From an uncultured candidate division Zixibacteria bacterium (GTDB taxonomy: Bacteria > Zixibacteria > MSB-5A5 > GN15 > PGXB01), in NCBI GenBank assembly GCA_937925655.1, contig CALAMC010000007.1, positions 1 to 56,969 on the forward strand: 56,969 nt of DNA, read 5' to 3'. The translations under genes were made by a program, and so were the position numbers. Shown piece by piece: positions 51,058 through 56,969 of the stretch (its first letter is position 1; each line of letters begins with the position of its first letter). The notes beneath the pieces are model-generated. The model was not told the origin of the DNA and ran no database searches. It worked only from the letters and a program-made list of their open reading frames with translations.

Positions 51058-52623
51058 TTACCCCTTCACCGGCCTTTTGATCACATCCAACAACGTCCCG
51101 TCCCGCCACTCTATCACATGCACCACTTCATCCGTCGTCTCCGTATCCGGCGGTATAGCCCCGAACTCATGCGCCTTGTCTATCGATTTCTGATGCAATT
51201 CCTCAATCGTTAATAATTTCACTCCGAAATCTTTGGCGTTGCTCAAGATGGCGTCTTTATACGAACTCCGGCTGGCCGGATTGACCGCCGCGTATTCTTC
51301 GGTAACAATGACATCCACCACCTCGCCCGGCGTCGTGCGCGTGTAAACCTTCTCGACCACCTTCGGATACCCCTTGCCGTCCTTGCCCGTCGCCAGCGGC
51401 ATGAAGATAATGGTCAGATCTGCCCCGGCGGCGACATCCTGTCCCCCGCCAATCCCGCCGATTATCCGCCCGTTGGCGCAGACGGTATTGAGATTGAACC
51501 CCAAATCGACTTCCAGCGCCGAAAGCACCGCCAGATCGAGCATATTCACCGCCACTTCTTTGTTGGCCACCGAGGCATAGTACGCCGTCGTGATCTCATG
51601 GTGATGCGGATTGTTTATCATCGACTCCTTCATGCGCAAACTCGGTTCGAACAATTGCCCGTGCATGAGCTGATACAGCGTCCCTTCTTCGAGCATATCG
51701 ACATGGAGCGACGTCACCCCGCCGATCGAGAAATTGGCCCGGATGTTCATCTCCTTGAGCATGGCCCGGATATTTTCCAGCACCAACAGCCCCGCCCCGG
51801 AGCCGACCTGAAAAGCGAAATCGTCTTTGACCACGCCGGAAGCCTTGATAACATTACTTATATTCTCCGCCACCTGGGCATTGAACGGATTGGAGCGGGC
51901 TTTGCCCATATCCAGCGTCCCCGACCCGATGCCCGAGGCCAGCCCCGGATCATCGACTTTCACCACGAAATCGACCCGCTCCATCGAAAGCGGCGTCGGC
52001 ATAACCACCGTCTCGCTGACCGTCCCGGCCAATAGACATACATATTCGGCGCATTCGCTGTCGGCCGTGAACAGTCCAATCGGCCCGCAAAAATGCTCGT
52101 CCTTGCCGCCCAACCCGTTGGCGTTGCCATAAACGTCCGATATCGGCACCGGCCCGAACGCGACTTTAACCGTCACCTCGCCGGTCTGGAGTTTTCGCAC
52201 CCGGTTGCCGTGTGAAAACCCAACCCCCACCCAGGGCAAAAGCTTGCCCTTGAGCATATATTCGCCCAGCTTGCGATAGGGATTGCCATAAAGGCCGGTG
52301 ATTGTGCCGTCGTCGATTGCCGCCATCAGCCAGGGATCGACATGGTCGAAAAAGGCGTTGCCGTAAACTTTTATATCTTTCTTGCCGTGTTCGCGAAGTT
52401 TGGCGACCACCATTTCGAGCCCTTTATCCCCCGTTCGATAATAATGCGGGTAGGAAATTATATCGCCATCTTTGATAACTTCCATGACCGCATCGAGCGT
52501 CACCACTTTGTTTCTTCTGTGAGGGATATGTTTGGCTATCGGCCGCCCCACCATCCGCCCCGAAAATTCCGTCTCCACAAAAGCCCTGGTATATGGCTTA
52601 TATTCTTTGCCGTTGTATTTCAT
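51058..52623 (-). CDS. citF: Citrate lyase alpha subunit (citrate CoA-transferase)
   Basis: The 521-aa protein matches CitF along its length: 'GDIISYPHYYRTGDKGLEMV' in the N-terminal domain, 'QVGSGAGLLVLENIRAML' and 'GIGGGQDVAAGADLTIIFMP' in the C-terminal domain, and the end 'DVIVTEEYAAVNPA' plus 'VIEWRDGTLLDVI'. CitF moves the acetyl-ACP-bound prosthetic group between acetate and citrate. Here no citD, citE, citC or citG is nearby, so the gene is an orphan. It might use another acyl-CoA, or its partners lie elsewhere. GGAGG precedes the ATG by 10 bases. Confidence 0.87.
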   Translation of the reverse strand: MKYNGKEYKPYTRAFVETEFSGRMVGRPIAKHIPHRRNKVVTLDAVMEVIKDGDIISYPHYYRTGDKGLEMVVAKLREHGKKDIKVYGNAFFDHVDPWLMAAIDDGTITGLYGNPYRKLGEYMLKGKLLPWVGVGFSHGNRVRKLQTGEVTVKVAFGPVPISDVYGNANGLGGKDEHFCGPIGLFTADSECAEYVCLLAGTVSETVVMPTPLSMERVDFVVKVDDPGLASGIGSGTLDMGKARSNPFNAQVAENISNVIKASGVVKDDFAFQVGSGAGLLVLENIRAMLKEMNIRANFSIGGVTSLHVDMLEEGTLYQLMHGQLFEPSLRMKESMINNPHHHEITTAYYASVANKEVAVNMLDLAVLSALEVDLGFNLNTVCANGRIIGGIGGGQDVAAGADLTIIFMPLATGKDGKGYPKVVEKVYTRTTPGEVVDVIVTEEYAAVNPASRSSYKDAILSNAKDFGVKLLTIEELHQKSIDKAHEFGAIPPDTETTDEVVHVIEWRDGTLLDVIKRPVKG

Positions 52624-52751
52624 ACCGTTTTGTCCTCCATTTATATCAGCCGGCTAACTATATGATTTTGCACGGAATTGTCAAGTGCAGACGGAAATTT
52701 GTAACCGGGAATCTATGGCTTGGGTGACCACGCAAATTTGTTTAAGGACTT

Positions 52752-52780
52752 GGGTGCCCCACCGCTTCAGCGGTGGGATT
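52752..52780. repeat. 29-bp palindromic repeat, copy 2
   Basis: It is identical to the 29 bases at 50167-50195, including the CCCACCGC-TTCA-GCGGTGGG hairpin. It is preceded by ACTTGGGTG and followed by ATTCTTCG, so only the element itself is shared. Confidence 0.85.
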
Positions 52781-52791
52781 ATTCTTCGCTC

Positions 52792-52815
52792 CCGGTGGGT
52801 CATCAGACCCGCCGG
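52792..52815. repeat. GGTGGGTC-type hairpin repeat
   Basis: GGGTC-ATCA-GACCC is flanked by CCGG arms with one T/G mismatch. The same hairpin with loop CTCA occurs at 54384-54405. Confidence 0.7.
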
Positions 52816-52881
52816 AAAACATTTATCCTTTCATTCCCGCCCCATTAATGTCATCCCCGCGAAAGGGACTGTTTTGTGCGC

Positions 52882-52901
52882 GGCACATGTCCACATGTGC
52901 C
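52882..52901. repeat. Perfect palindrome GGCACATGT-CC-ACATGTGCC
   Basis: Two 9-base arms are perfect inverted repeats around 2 bases. It continues the chain of palindromic modules downstream of a TTAATGTCAT-type module at 52846 and could form a cruciform or a transcript hairpin. Confidence 0.7.
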
Positions 52902-52926
52902 CGAGGGTCTGGATGATCAAATCGCG

Positions 52927-52950
52927 GCGTCAGGAAACCCTTCCTGATGC
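52927..52950 (-). terminator. Hairpin just after the small Cys-rich gene
   Basis: Two 10-base arms pair (one G-T) around a 4-base loop ACCC. It starts 4 bases past the stop codon of the minus-strand Cys-rich gene. No good T-run follows, so it may be a weak or factor-aided terminator, or simply one more palindromic repeat module. Confidence 0.4.
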
Positions 52951-52954
52951 AAAC

Positions 52955-53164
52955 TCACATCTTCACAAACGGATTCTGCGCTCCCAAACCGATATTGGGA
53001 TCGAGCATACAGCTGAAATGCCCGCACCGCTCGTTGAGGCCGGTGCAGTTCTGATATTTTTTTATGGGTGCGCGCGTTTTGTTCCCCTTATCGCCGGGCC
53101 AGAGAATAATTAATTCATATTCGACATTTATTTTTTTGAATTCGCACCAACCACTTTTTTTCAC
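52955..53164 (-). CDS. Small Cys-rich protein of unknown function
   Basis: The predicted 69-aa product is soluble and has four Cys residues: 'GWCEF' near the N terminus and 'NCTGLNERCGHFSCML' in the second half, a spacing that could hold a metal or a disulfide pair. GGGAGG lies 5 bases upstream of GTG 53164 (2 bases from ATG 53167), so translation is well supported. I do not recognise the family. It is separate from both neighbours (gap to citF above 300 bases) and ends at a hairpin. Confidence 0.6.
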   Translation of the reverse strand: MKKSGWCEFKKINVEYELIILWPGDKGNKTRAPIKKYQNCTGLNERCGHFSCMLDPNIGLGAQNPFVKM

Positions 53165-53341
53165 CATATCCTCCCGGGGTATGTGATCTATCCATGGTCG
53201 GGCGTATCTAACGAAGTAATAAGGCGCGATGTCTCGACCCGAGTTAATCATTCAAAGCAATCGGCTGGCATCGTTGTCGAAGTAAGCTCTTTGAATAATA
53301 TACGATATTACTATTGCTCCGCGCAAGACCCAATATGCGCA

Positions 53342-53860
53342 TTACTTCTTTTCTTCGTCGCTTTTACGGAAATCCTCTACGGCGTGTGAAAAATGCATCT
53401 GCATAATCTTCCATTTGCCGTCGCGCTTGTCCAGCACCCCCGACCAGCGGACGTTTATCCAGTTGGCCGGCTTACCGTCCCATTCATTGATATCATCCAG
53501 ATAACACGACCACCACGCCGACTGCCCCGATTGCGATATGCCGAGTTTCATCTCCTTGATCTCAAAGCTAACCGCCTTGAACGCATCGTTTAAGAATACC
53601 TCATTGGTTTGCTTGACGAAATTATCGAATCCATGCATGTTTCCGGCGTTGTTGGGATTGAAGAAAAACAGGGTCGAGTCCTGAACAAAACAATCATATA
53701 ACGCCGTCGTGTCCTTGGTTTTGGCCCAGCCGATCGACATCTCGATAACCTTCCTGACTTCGGCCAGTTCTTTCTCTTTGTCCAATTGACCCTCCTCGAC
53801 ACATCCCGCAATAACAAGTAATGCGACTATGATGGTGATAGTGGCTGATTTTAATATCAT
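53342..53860 (-). CDS. SnoaL/NTF2-like lipoprotein
   Basis: The 172-aa product starts with a lipoprotein signal ending 'LLVIAGCVEEG'. The rest is one NTF2-like (DUF4440/SnoaL_3) domain: 'VRKVIEMSIGWAKTKD' (helix 1), 'YDCFVQDSTLFFFNP', then the strands 'SAWWSCYLDDIN', 'NVRWSGVLDKRDGKWKIMQM' and 'HFSH'. The fold binds small hydrophobic ligands or has isomerase-like activity; here the function is unknown. GGAGGG is placed 4-5 bases before the ATG. Confidence 0.85.
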   Translation of the reverse strand: MILKSATITIIVALLVIAGCVEEGQLDKEKELAEVRKVIEMSIGWAKTKDTTALYDCFVQDSTLFFFNPNNAGNMHGFDNFVKQTNEVFLNDAFKAVSFEIKEMKLGISQSGQSAWWSCYLDDINEWDGKPANWINVRWSGVLDKRDGKWKIMQMHFSHAVEDFRKSDEEKK

Positions 53861-53937
53861 AATTCCCTCCGGTTTTTCCTTTGGTTTAATTTACATGACG
53901 AATTAATATAAAATTAGTTTAAAAAAATGGAGTTTAT

Positions 53938-54255
53938 ATGATTGGAAGAATCTGGCATGGGTACACCACCCCCGAAAACGCCGACGCCTATTTCAAAATA
54001 CTGAAATCCGAAGTCCTTCCGGGCATCGCCGCCATGAAAATCGTTGGCTATCGGTCGATTCAGGTTTTGCGACGGCCATTGGTCGATGAAATCGAGTTTA
54101 TCACTATCATGTGGTTCGATTCGCTGGAAAATGTCAAGGCTTTCACCGGTGAGGATTATGAAACCGCCCATGTTCCCGCCGCCGCCCGCAAAGTTCTGAA
54201 ACGTTTCGACAACCGCTCCCAACACTACGACCTCATCCACGAATTGCACTATTAA
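53938..54255 (+). CDS. Antibiotic biosynthesis monooxygenase (ABM)-like protein
   Basis: The 105-aa protein has the ABM dimeric alpha-beta barrel pattern: 'IGRIWHGYTTPENADAYF', 'LPGIAAMKIVGYRSIQVL', 'IEFITIMWFDSLENVKAF' and 'YETAHVPAAARKVLKRFD'. Many such small proteins act on quinones, on haem-like substrates or on reactive aldehydes; none can be named here. It is divergent from the SnoaL-like lipoprotein gene (77-base gap holding both promoters). GGAG lies about 6-7 bases upstream of ATG. Confidence 0.82.
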   Translation: MIGRIWHGYTTPENADAYFKILKSEVLPGIAAMKIVGYRSIQVLRRPLVDEIEFITIMWFDSLENVKAFTGEDYETAHVPAAARKVLKRFDNRSQHYDLIHELHY

Positions 54256-54278
54256 TGATCGGGACCCCCCGCCGCCCG

Positions 54279-54326
54279 AAGGTTCTGAATTCCCATGATG
54301 AAAAGGTTCTGAATTCTTATGAAGAA
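54279..54326. repeat. Tandem 24-bp direct duplication
   Basis: Two adjacent 24-base units, 54279-54302 and 54303-54326, begin with AAGGTTCTGAATTC and match at 21 of 24 positions. A related AAAGTTCTGAA occurs just upstream inside the ABM-like gene, so this may be a decaying local duplication. Confidence 0.75.
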
Positions 54327-54383
54327 TTGCGGTGGGTCTTCCGTGCCCGACAAATTCCCAAACCCACCACCCCGCGTTGTGGT

Positions 54384-54405
54384 CGGTGGGTCCTCAGACC
54401 CACCG
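54384..54405. repeat. GGTGGGTC-CTCA-GACCCACC hairpin repeat
   Basis: This is a perfect 8-bp stem (9 with the outer C-G pair) and a 4-base loop. It is preceded by CCCCGCGTTGTG at 54370-54381, which is also found at 51009, and resembles the hairpin at 52792-52815. Confidence 0.75.
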
Positions 54406-54515
54406 CCAAAGTTTTATTGTCATCCTATTGTTTTTTCTTGTCATCCCGTCCCGGTCGCCACTTATTGTTGACATATTGAGTCTATTATCCCTCCCAAGTA
54501 AATGGTTTATTTATC

Positions 54516-54683
54516 GTTAGGGCAAAATGGGTTTGATTTTGGGATATTTTGATTTTTCATACAGGCTATCCGTTGGCATGAAAGCAGTTACAAAGGTCGC
54601 CACCCGGACGGCAATGTGGATTGTAATGTCCATTAATAAATATAGCCGGTTACGCCTGATATGGTTAGGGCCAAATGGGTTCG
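54516..54683. repeat. Pair of GTTAGGGC(A/C)AAATGGGTT direct repeats
   Basis: Copies at 54516-54535 and 54664-54683 are 148 bases apart in the same orientation. They flank a stretch with no convincing gene. Confidence 0.6.
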
Positions 54684-54944
54684 TCCTTGAAAAATTATTA
54701 AATTTTTCGGGCCTCCGGCGGCGCGCGATCGGATGATTCCGGATTATAGGGCGGGCGATTTCGCGGTCATGATAAAGATGATGCCGTCGTTGAAGGTGTG
54801 GTGATTCAGACAGTAGTTTTTTGGAGCGGGGCATAATTTGGGCCTCCTGTTTATATAAAGAGGCGGCGGGAATCAACACGGAAATGGTGGTGAAATTGGG
54901 GGAGGAAGAGTTACGTATGGGCCGGGACATTAAGGTTTAGGAAC

Positions 54945-55011
54945 CCCGACATTCGTAGACCCTGCAAGCACTGAATCAGCGAAGTGAATTTTATGAAGGG
55001 AGAATGTCGGG
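54945..55011. repeat. Inverted repeat CCCGACATTC/GAATGTCGGG
   Basis: Two perfect 10-base arms are separated by 47 bases. It lies just 15 bases beyond the end of the 567-aa minus-strand gene. It may be the edge of a small repeat element, or a weak terminator stem. Confidence 0.6.
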
Positions 55012-55026
55012 CCACCCCGGCGAAAA

Positions 55027-56730
55027 CTATTCATCTTTAGTTCGAAACCACCAGAGTTCCTTTTCCTTCCCAAATGATTTAATGATAGATTCTGAACACT
55101 CTGCAAGTTTGCCAGCGATAATTCGGAATAATTCTATATAACCTGGATCGCATTCCAAGTTCAACTTCCTTAATACTTCTTTTAAACCCGAATCAGTAAT
55201 TCTATGGGCGACACCCAACTTTGAACGTACTAATTGAATATCTTTTAAGCTTGCGATGAATCGATTTTTAAGTTCTGGATCAACACATATCACATTTTGC
55301 AAATAATCCCCCACAACTTCCAAAGGCTTATTATCTTTGCTATTATAGTTCCTATTCCGTTCAGAGATCTTGGCTTTGCATCCAGTTGGATTCATATATT
55401 CAATAAAGACTTTGGATAACACTTCAACGCAAGATTTGAATTCATTAAAGTCATCAATTAATGGTGACCTAAGTAGTTTTAACAAGTATTTATCCGGGCC
55501 TTTAAATTCGACGAAAAATTCGGTTTCCTCAAACGAAAACAAACTCGATAAAACGGAACGTATATATAACAAACGTTCTTCCATACTTGGCATGCCCGGT
55601 GGGTTGCACTCCATTTGAGATTCCCAAAAATCGGTAGCAACTTCTCCCATCGGTACGACATTGTGACAATGCCAATGCCTAATTTCATCAATGGCCAATC
55701 CTTGTTTTACTAAATCCCCAAGCCAGATGATTATAAGGTTTTCTTCATTCCTCCCGAAAGTTAATGACCATAGGCCGCTTCTAGAAATAGTGCCTAGTCC
55801 ATCAGAAATAAACCTGACTTCATAAATGGAAGGTTCACCATAAAACTTCATTAATACCTCCGGCTTGAAATAAACGGGGTGCAGAATATCATCTTCATCT
55901 GGCTTATTCTTTATCAATTCACCAGTCGGCTTCCGAGCAATTATAAATTCAGGCATATTATCTCGAACAATATTATCCCTCGTATAATATCCAATCAATC
56001 CCGTCGCATTAGCGGGGGGTACAAAATCTTTGGCGTAAATTCTAGAAAAACACTCGTCCCCAAAGATGCCTTCCGTGTTATAATTAATTCTATAGATTCC
56101 CCACTTCTCTTTGACCAATTTTGAATCGTAATGACTTTCCAATGCGTCTATTTTTGCATGCCAAAATCTTCGATGATCGTGCTGTCTAATTAAAATCATT
56201 GACCTGGCAGCCAAATACTCCTGCAAATAATCTGTTCTAATTTCTACTCTTCCGTTAGATGCCGGATTTTTTATTCGAATAACAGAAAATTCAGAATATG
56301 GATCAATATAGCCATCATTCTTTCCATTTAGGCATAACCTGAAAAAATCAATTAGAGGGTACCATATGCGCCATATTGTTTCGTGTTTTCCAACGCCTTC
56401 ATCATGAGAAATAATTGGCTCGATATTACCACTTGGTAGACAAGATCTGGCTATGAATTTACCATCCATCTCATCTGCTTCTAATGTCCTGATATAAGCC
56501 TGAATGTCCCAAGAATCATCCTTAAATGCATCAGTTACAAATGCAGGCTCGTTGGGCAATAGATAGGAAAAAATGCTGAGCATTTCGTAACAATCAGGTC
56601 TAATTTCTAACCATGGTTTATTAAACAAACCTAATATTGTCCAATCGGTGCATCTGCCAAATTTCCCTTTAATCCAATCATCCCAAAGCGCCCAAGGTTT
56701 ATTTCCCGTTGATTCATTTTGTAAAACCAT
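55027..56730 (-). CDS. AT-rich 567-aa protein of unknown function
   Basis: I do not recognise this protein. It has no signal peptide or membrane segment, so it is probably cytoplasmic. It is markedly AT-rich against its surroundings, as is the cyclase-like gene 4 kb away, which suggests recent acquisition. The N-terminal 150 residues have tryptophan-rich helices ('KPWALWDDWIKGKFGRC', 'TIWRIWYPLIDFFRLC'). The C-terminal 120 residues are helical ('LLKLLRSPLIDDF', 'SIIKSFGKEKELWWF'). A segment 'QEYLAARSMILIRQHDHRRF' lies near residue 169. No catalytic motif stands out. GGGGAG lies 12 bases upstream of the ATG. Size and composition would suit a phage-defence or mobile-element cargo gene, but this is inference. 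Confidence 0.75.
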   Translation of the reverse strand: MVLQNESTGNKPWALWDDWIKGKFGRCTDWTILGLFNKPWLEIRPDCYEMLSIFSYLLPNEPAFVTDAFKDDSWDIQAYIRTLEADEMDGKFIARSCLPSGNIEPIISHDEGVGKHETIWRIWYPLIDFFRLCLNGKNDGYIDPYSEFSVIRIKNPASNGRVEIRTDYLQEYLAARSMILIRQHDHRRFWHAKIDALESHYDSKLVKEKWGIYRINYNTEGIFGDECFSRIYAKDFVPPANATGLIGYYTRDNIVRDNMPEFIIARKPTGELIKNKPDEDDILHPVYFKPEVLMKFYGEPSIYEVRFISDGLGTISRSGLWSLTFGRNEENLIIIWLGDLVKQGLAIDEIRHWHCHNVVPMGEVATDFWESQMECNPPGMPSMEERLLYIRSVLSSLFSFEETEFFVEFKGPDKYLLKLLRSPLIDDFNEFKSCVEVLSKVFIEYMNPTGCKAKISERNRNYNSKDNKPLEVVGDYLQNVICVDPELKNRFIASLKDIQLVRSKLGVAHRITDSGLKEVLRKLNLECDPGYIELFRIIAGKLAECSESIIKSFGKEKELWWFRTKDE

Positions 56731-56969
56731 AGTTTATTAATCTCCCCGTTATTTTATGTTTTGCCGGACCTGAAATCGGAAATAACAAGCCCTCAACCAT
56801 ATATGAGCGCAATTCAAGAAACGATCAATATGACTTCAACTACTTTAACTGGTATTAATCTAATTCAAATTCATCAAATTTCAATCACTTTCCCCACCAG
56901 CCCGATGTTAATTCCGCCCGTCCCCCATTAATAGAGGTCTATAATTATGCCAGGCATTAAGCCCTTAAA
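56731..56969. other. Right-end intergenic sequence
   Basis: These 239 bases lie upstream of the 567-aa gene and run off the window. I see no ORF with support, no tRNA and no clear promoter, though they must contain the start site for the gene on the minus strand. Confidence 0.4.

Larger units (their letters stand above)
52624..52954. other. Intergenic region upstream of citF, rich in repeats
   Basis: No gene is credible in these 331 bases. It is built largely from palindromes: the 29-bp repeat, the CCGG-GGGTC hairpin at 52792-52815, the GGCACATGT palindrome at 52882-52901 and the hairpin at 52927-52950. The citF ribosome binding site lies at its left end; no clear promoter is visible. Confidence 0.6.
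54256..55026. other. Gene-poor mosaic of short repeats
   Basis: I see no convincing gene in these 771 bases. They hold a tandem 24-bp duplication, a GGTGGGTC hairpin, two GTTAGGGC repeats and a CCCGACATTC inverted repeat. An AGGAGG site before an ATG at about 54833 (minus strand) opens an ORF rich in Arg and His that I judge to be non-coding. Confidence 0.6.

Noticed and set aside
52840..52957. Possible selenocysteine read-through of the UGA stop of the small Cys-rich gene, with the hairpin 4 bases downstream as SECIS.
   Set aside because: A frame continues past the UGA with a nearby Cys codon, and the genome has tRNA-Sec, but the extension is made of intergenic repeat modules, and the stem belongs to a chain of palindromes. 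It lacks a specific bSECIS feature that I could confirm.
54279..54326. CRISPR-like repeat.
   Set aside because: There are only two adjacent copies without spacers, so it is a simple tandem duplication.
54517..54930. Minus-strand 137-aa ORF with AGGAGG upstream of an internal ATG.
   Set aside because: The product is rich in Arg, His and Pro without a domain pattern, spans the repeats, and also has an alternative plus-strand ORF in the same DNA. I see no coding bias.

Overview
The window looks like a chromosomal segment of an uncultured FCB-superphylum bacterium, most likely a Zixibacteria-type lineage; the phylum is inferred from gene content only. Supporting signs are PorU-, PorV- and DUF5683-like genes of the type IX secretion (T9SS) world, a Bacteroidetes-style Bat operon, bacillithiol genes, a DGGGP-synthase-like UbiA protein and a TnaA-type tryptophanase. 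Almost all genes from 6.6 to 53.9 kb lie on the minus strand, packed with short overlaps.

Region 1 (1-6.5 kb) is mixed. It holds a terminator of an upstream gene, a two-CBS-domain protein, a plus-strand pair (GNAT acetyltransferase and polysaccharide-deacetylase-like protein), a CoA-transferase, a modular surface lipoprotein with its terminator, and a selenocysteine tRNA. Region 2 (6.6-16.3 kb) is one minus-strand array: tetR, tolC, adaptor, RND pump, bshC, bshA, bshB1. It joins multidrug efflux to low-molecular-weight thiol synthesis, with a TetR-type palindrome in front. corA and a flippase-like membrane protein follow (16.4-18.4 kb), separated from the next operon by a hairpin terminator.

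Region 3 (18.5-28.7 kb) is a complete Bat/MoxR operon: a small BatD-like protein, MoxR ATPase, DUF58, a TPR plus SurA-like protein, a second small BatD-like protein, BatA, BatB, a Gln-rich BatC, BatD and BatE. It probably serves envelope homeostasis.

Region 4 (28.7-47.4 kb) is the most striking part: a minus-strand cluster of cell-surface and secretion genes behind a good sigma70-like promoter. It encodes a PorU-like C25 protease, a PorV-like barrel whose sequence is split by an inserted domain of about 570 residues with propeller repeats, an M6 metalloprotease with a T9SS-type C-terminal domain, two DUF5683-type paralogues, an NHL-repeat lipoprotein, a 1081-aa SprA-like outer-membrane protein, an Omp85-family barrel with POTRA domains, and a UbiA prenyltransferase. 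I read it as a divergent T9SS export and anchoring unit, with the propeller-in-PorV as the candidate undescribed element.

Region 5 (47.5-57 kb) is accessory: tryptophanase, an asparaginase, an orphan citrate lyase alpha subunit, small lipoprotein and Cys-rich genes, and two AT-rich, probably acquired genes (a nucleotidyl-cyclase-like protein and a 567-aa unknown). The gaps between them carry a family of short palindromic and direct repeats.
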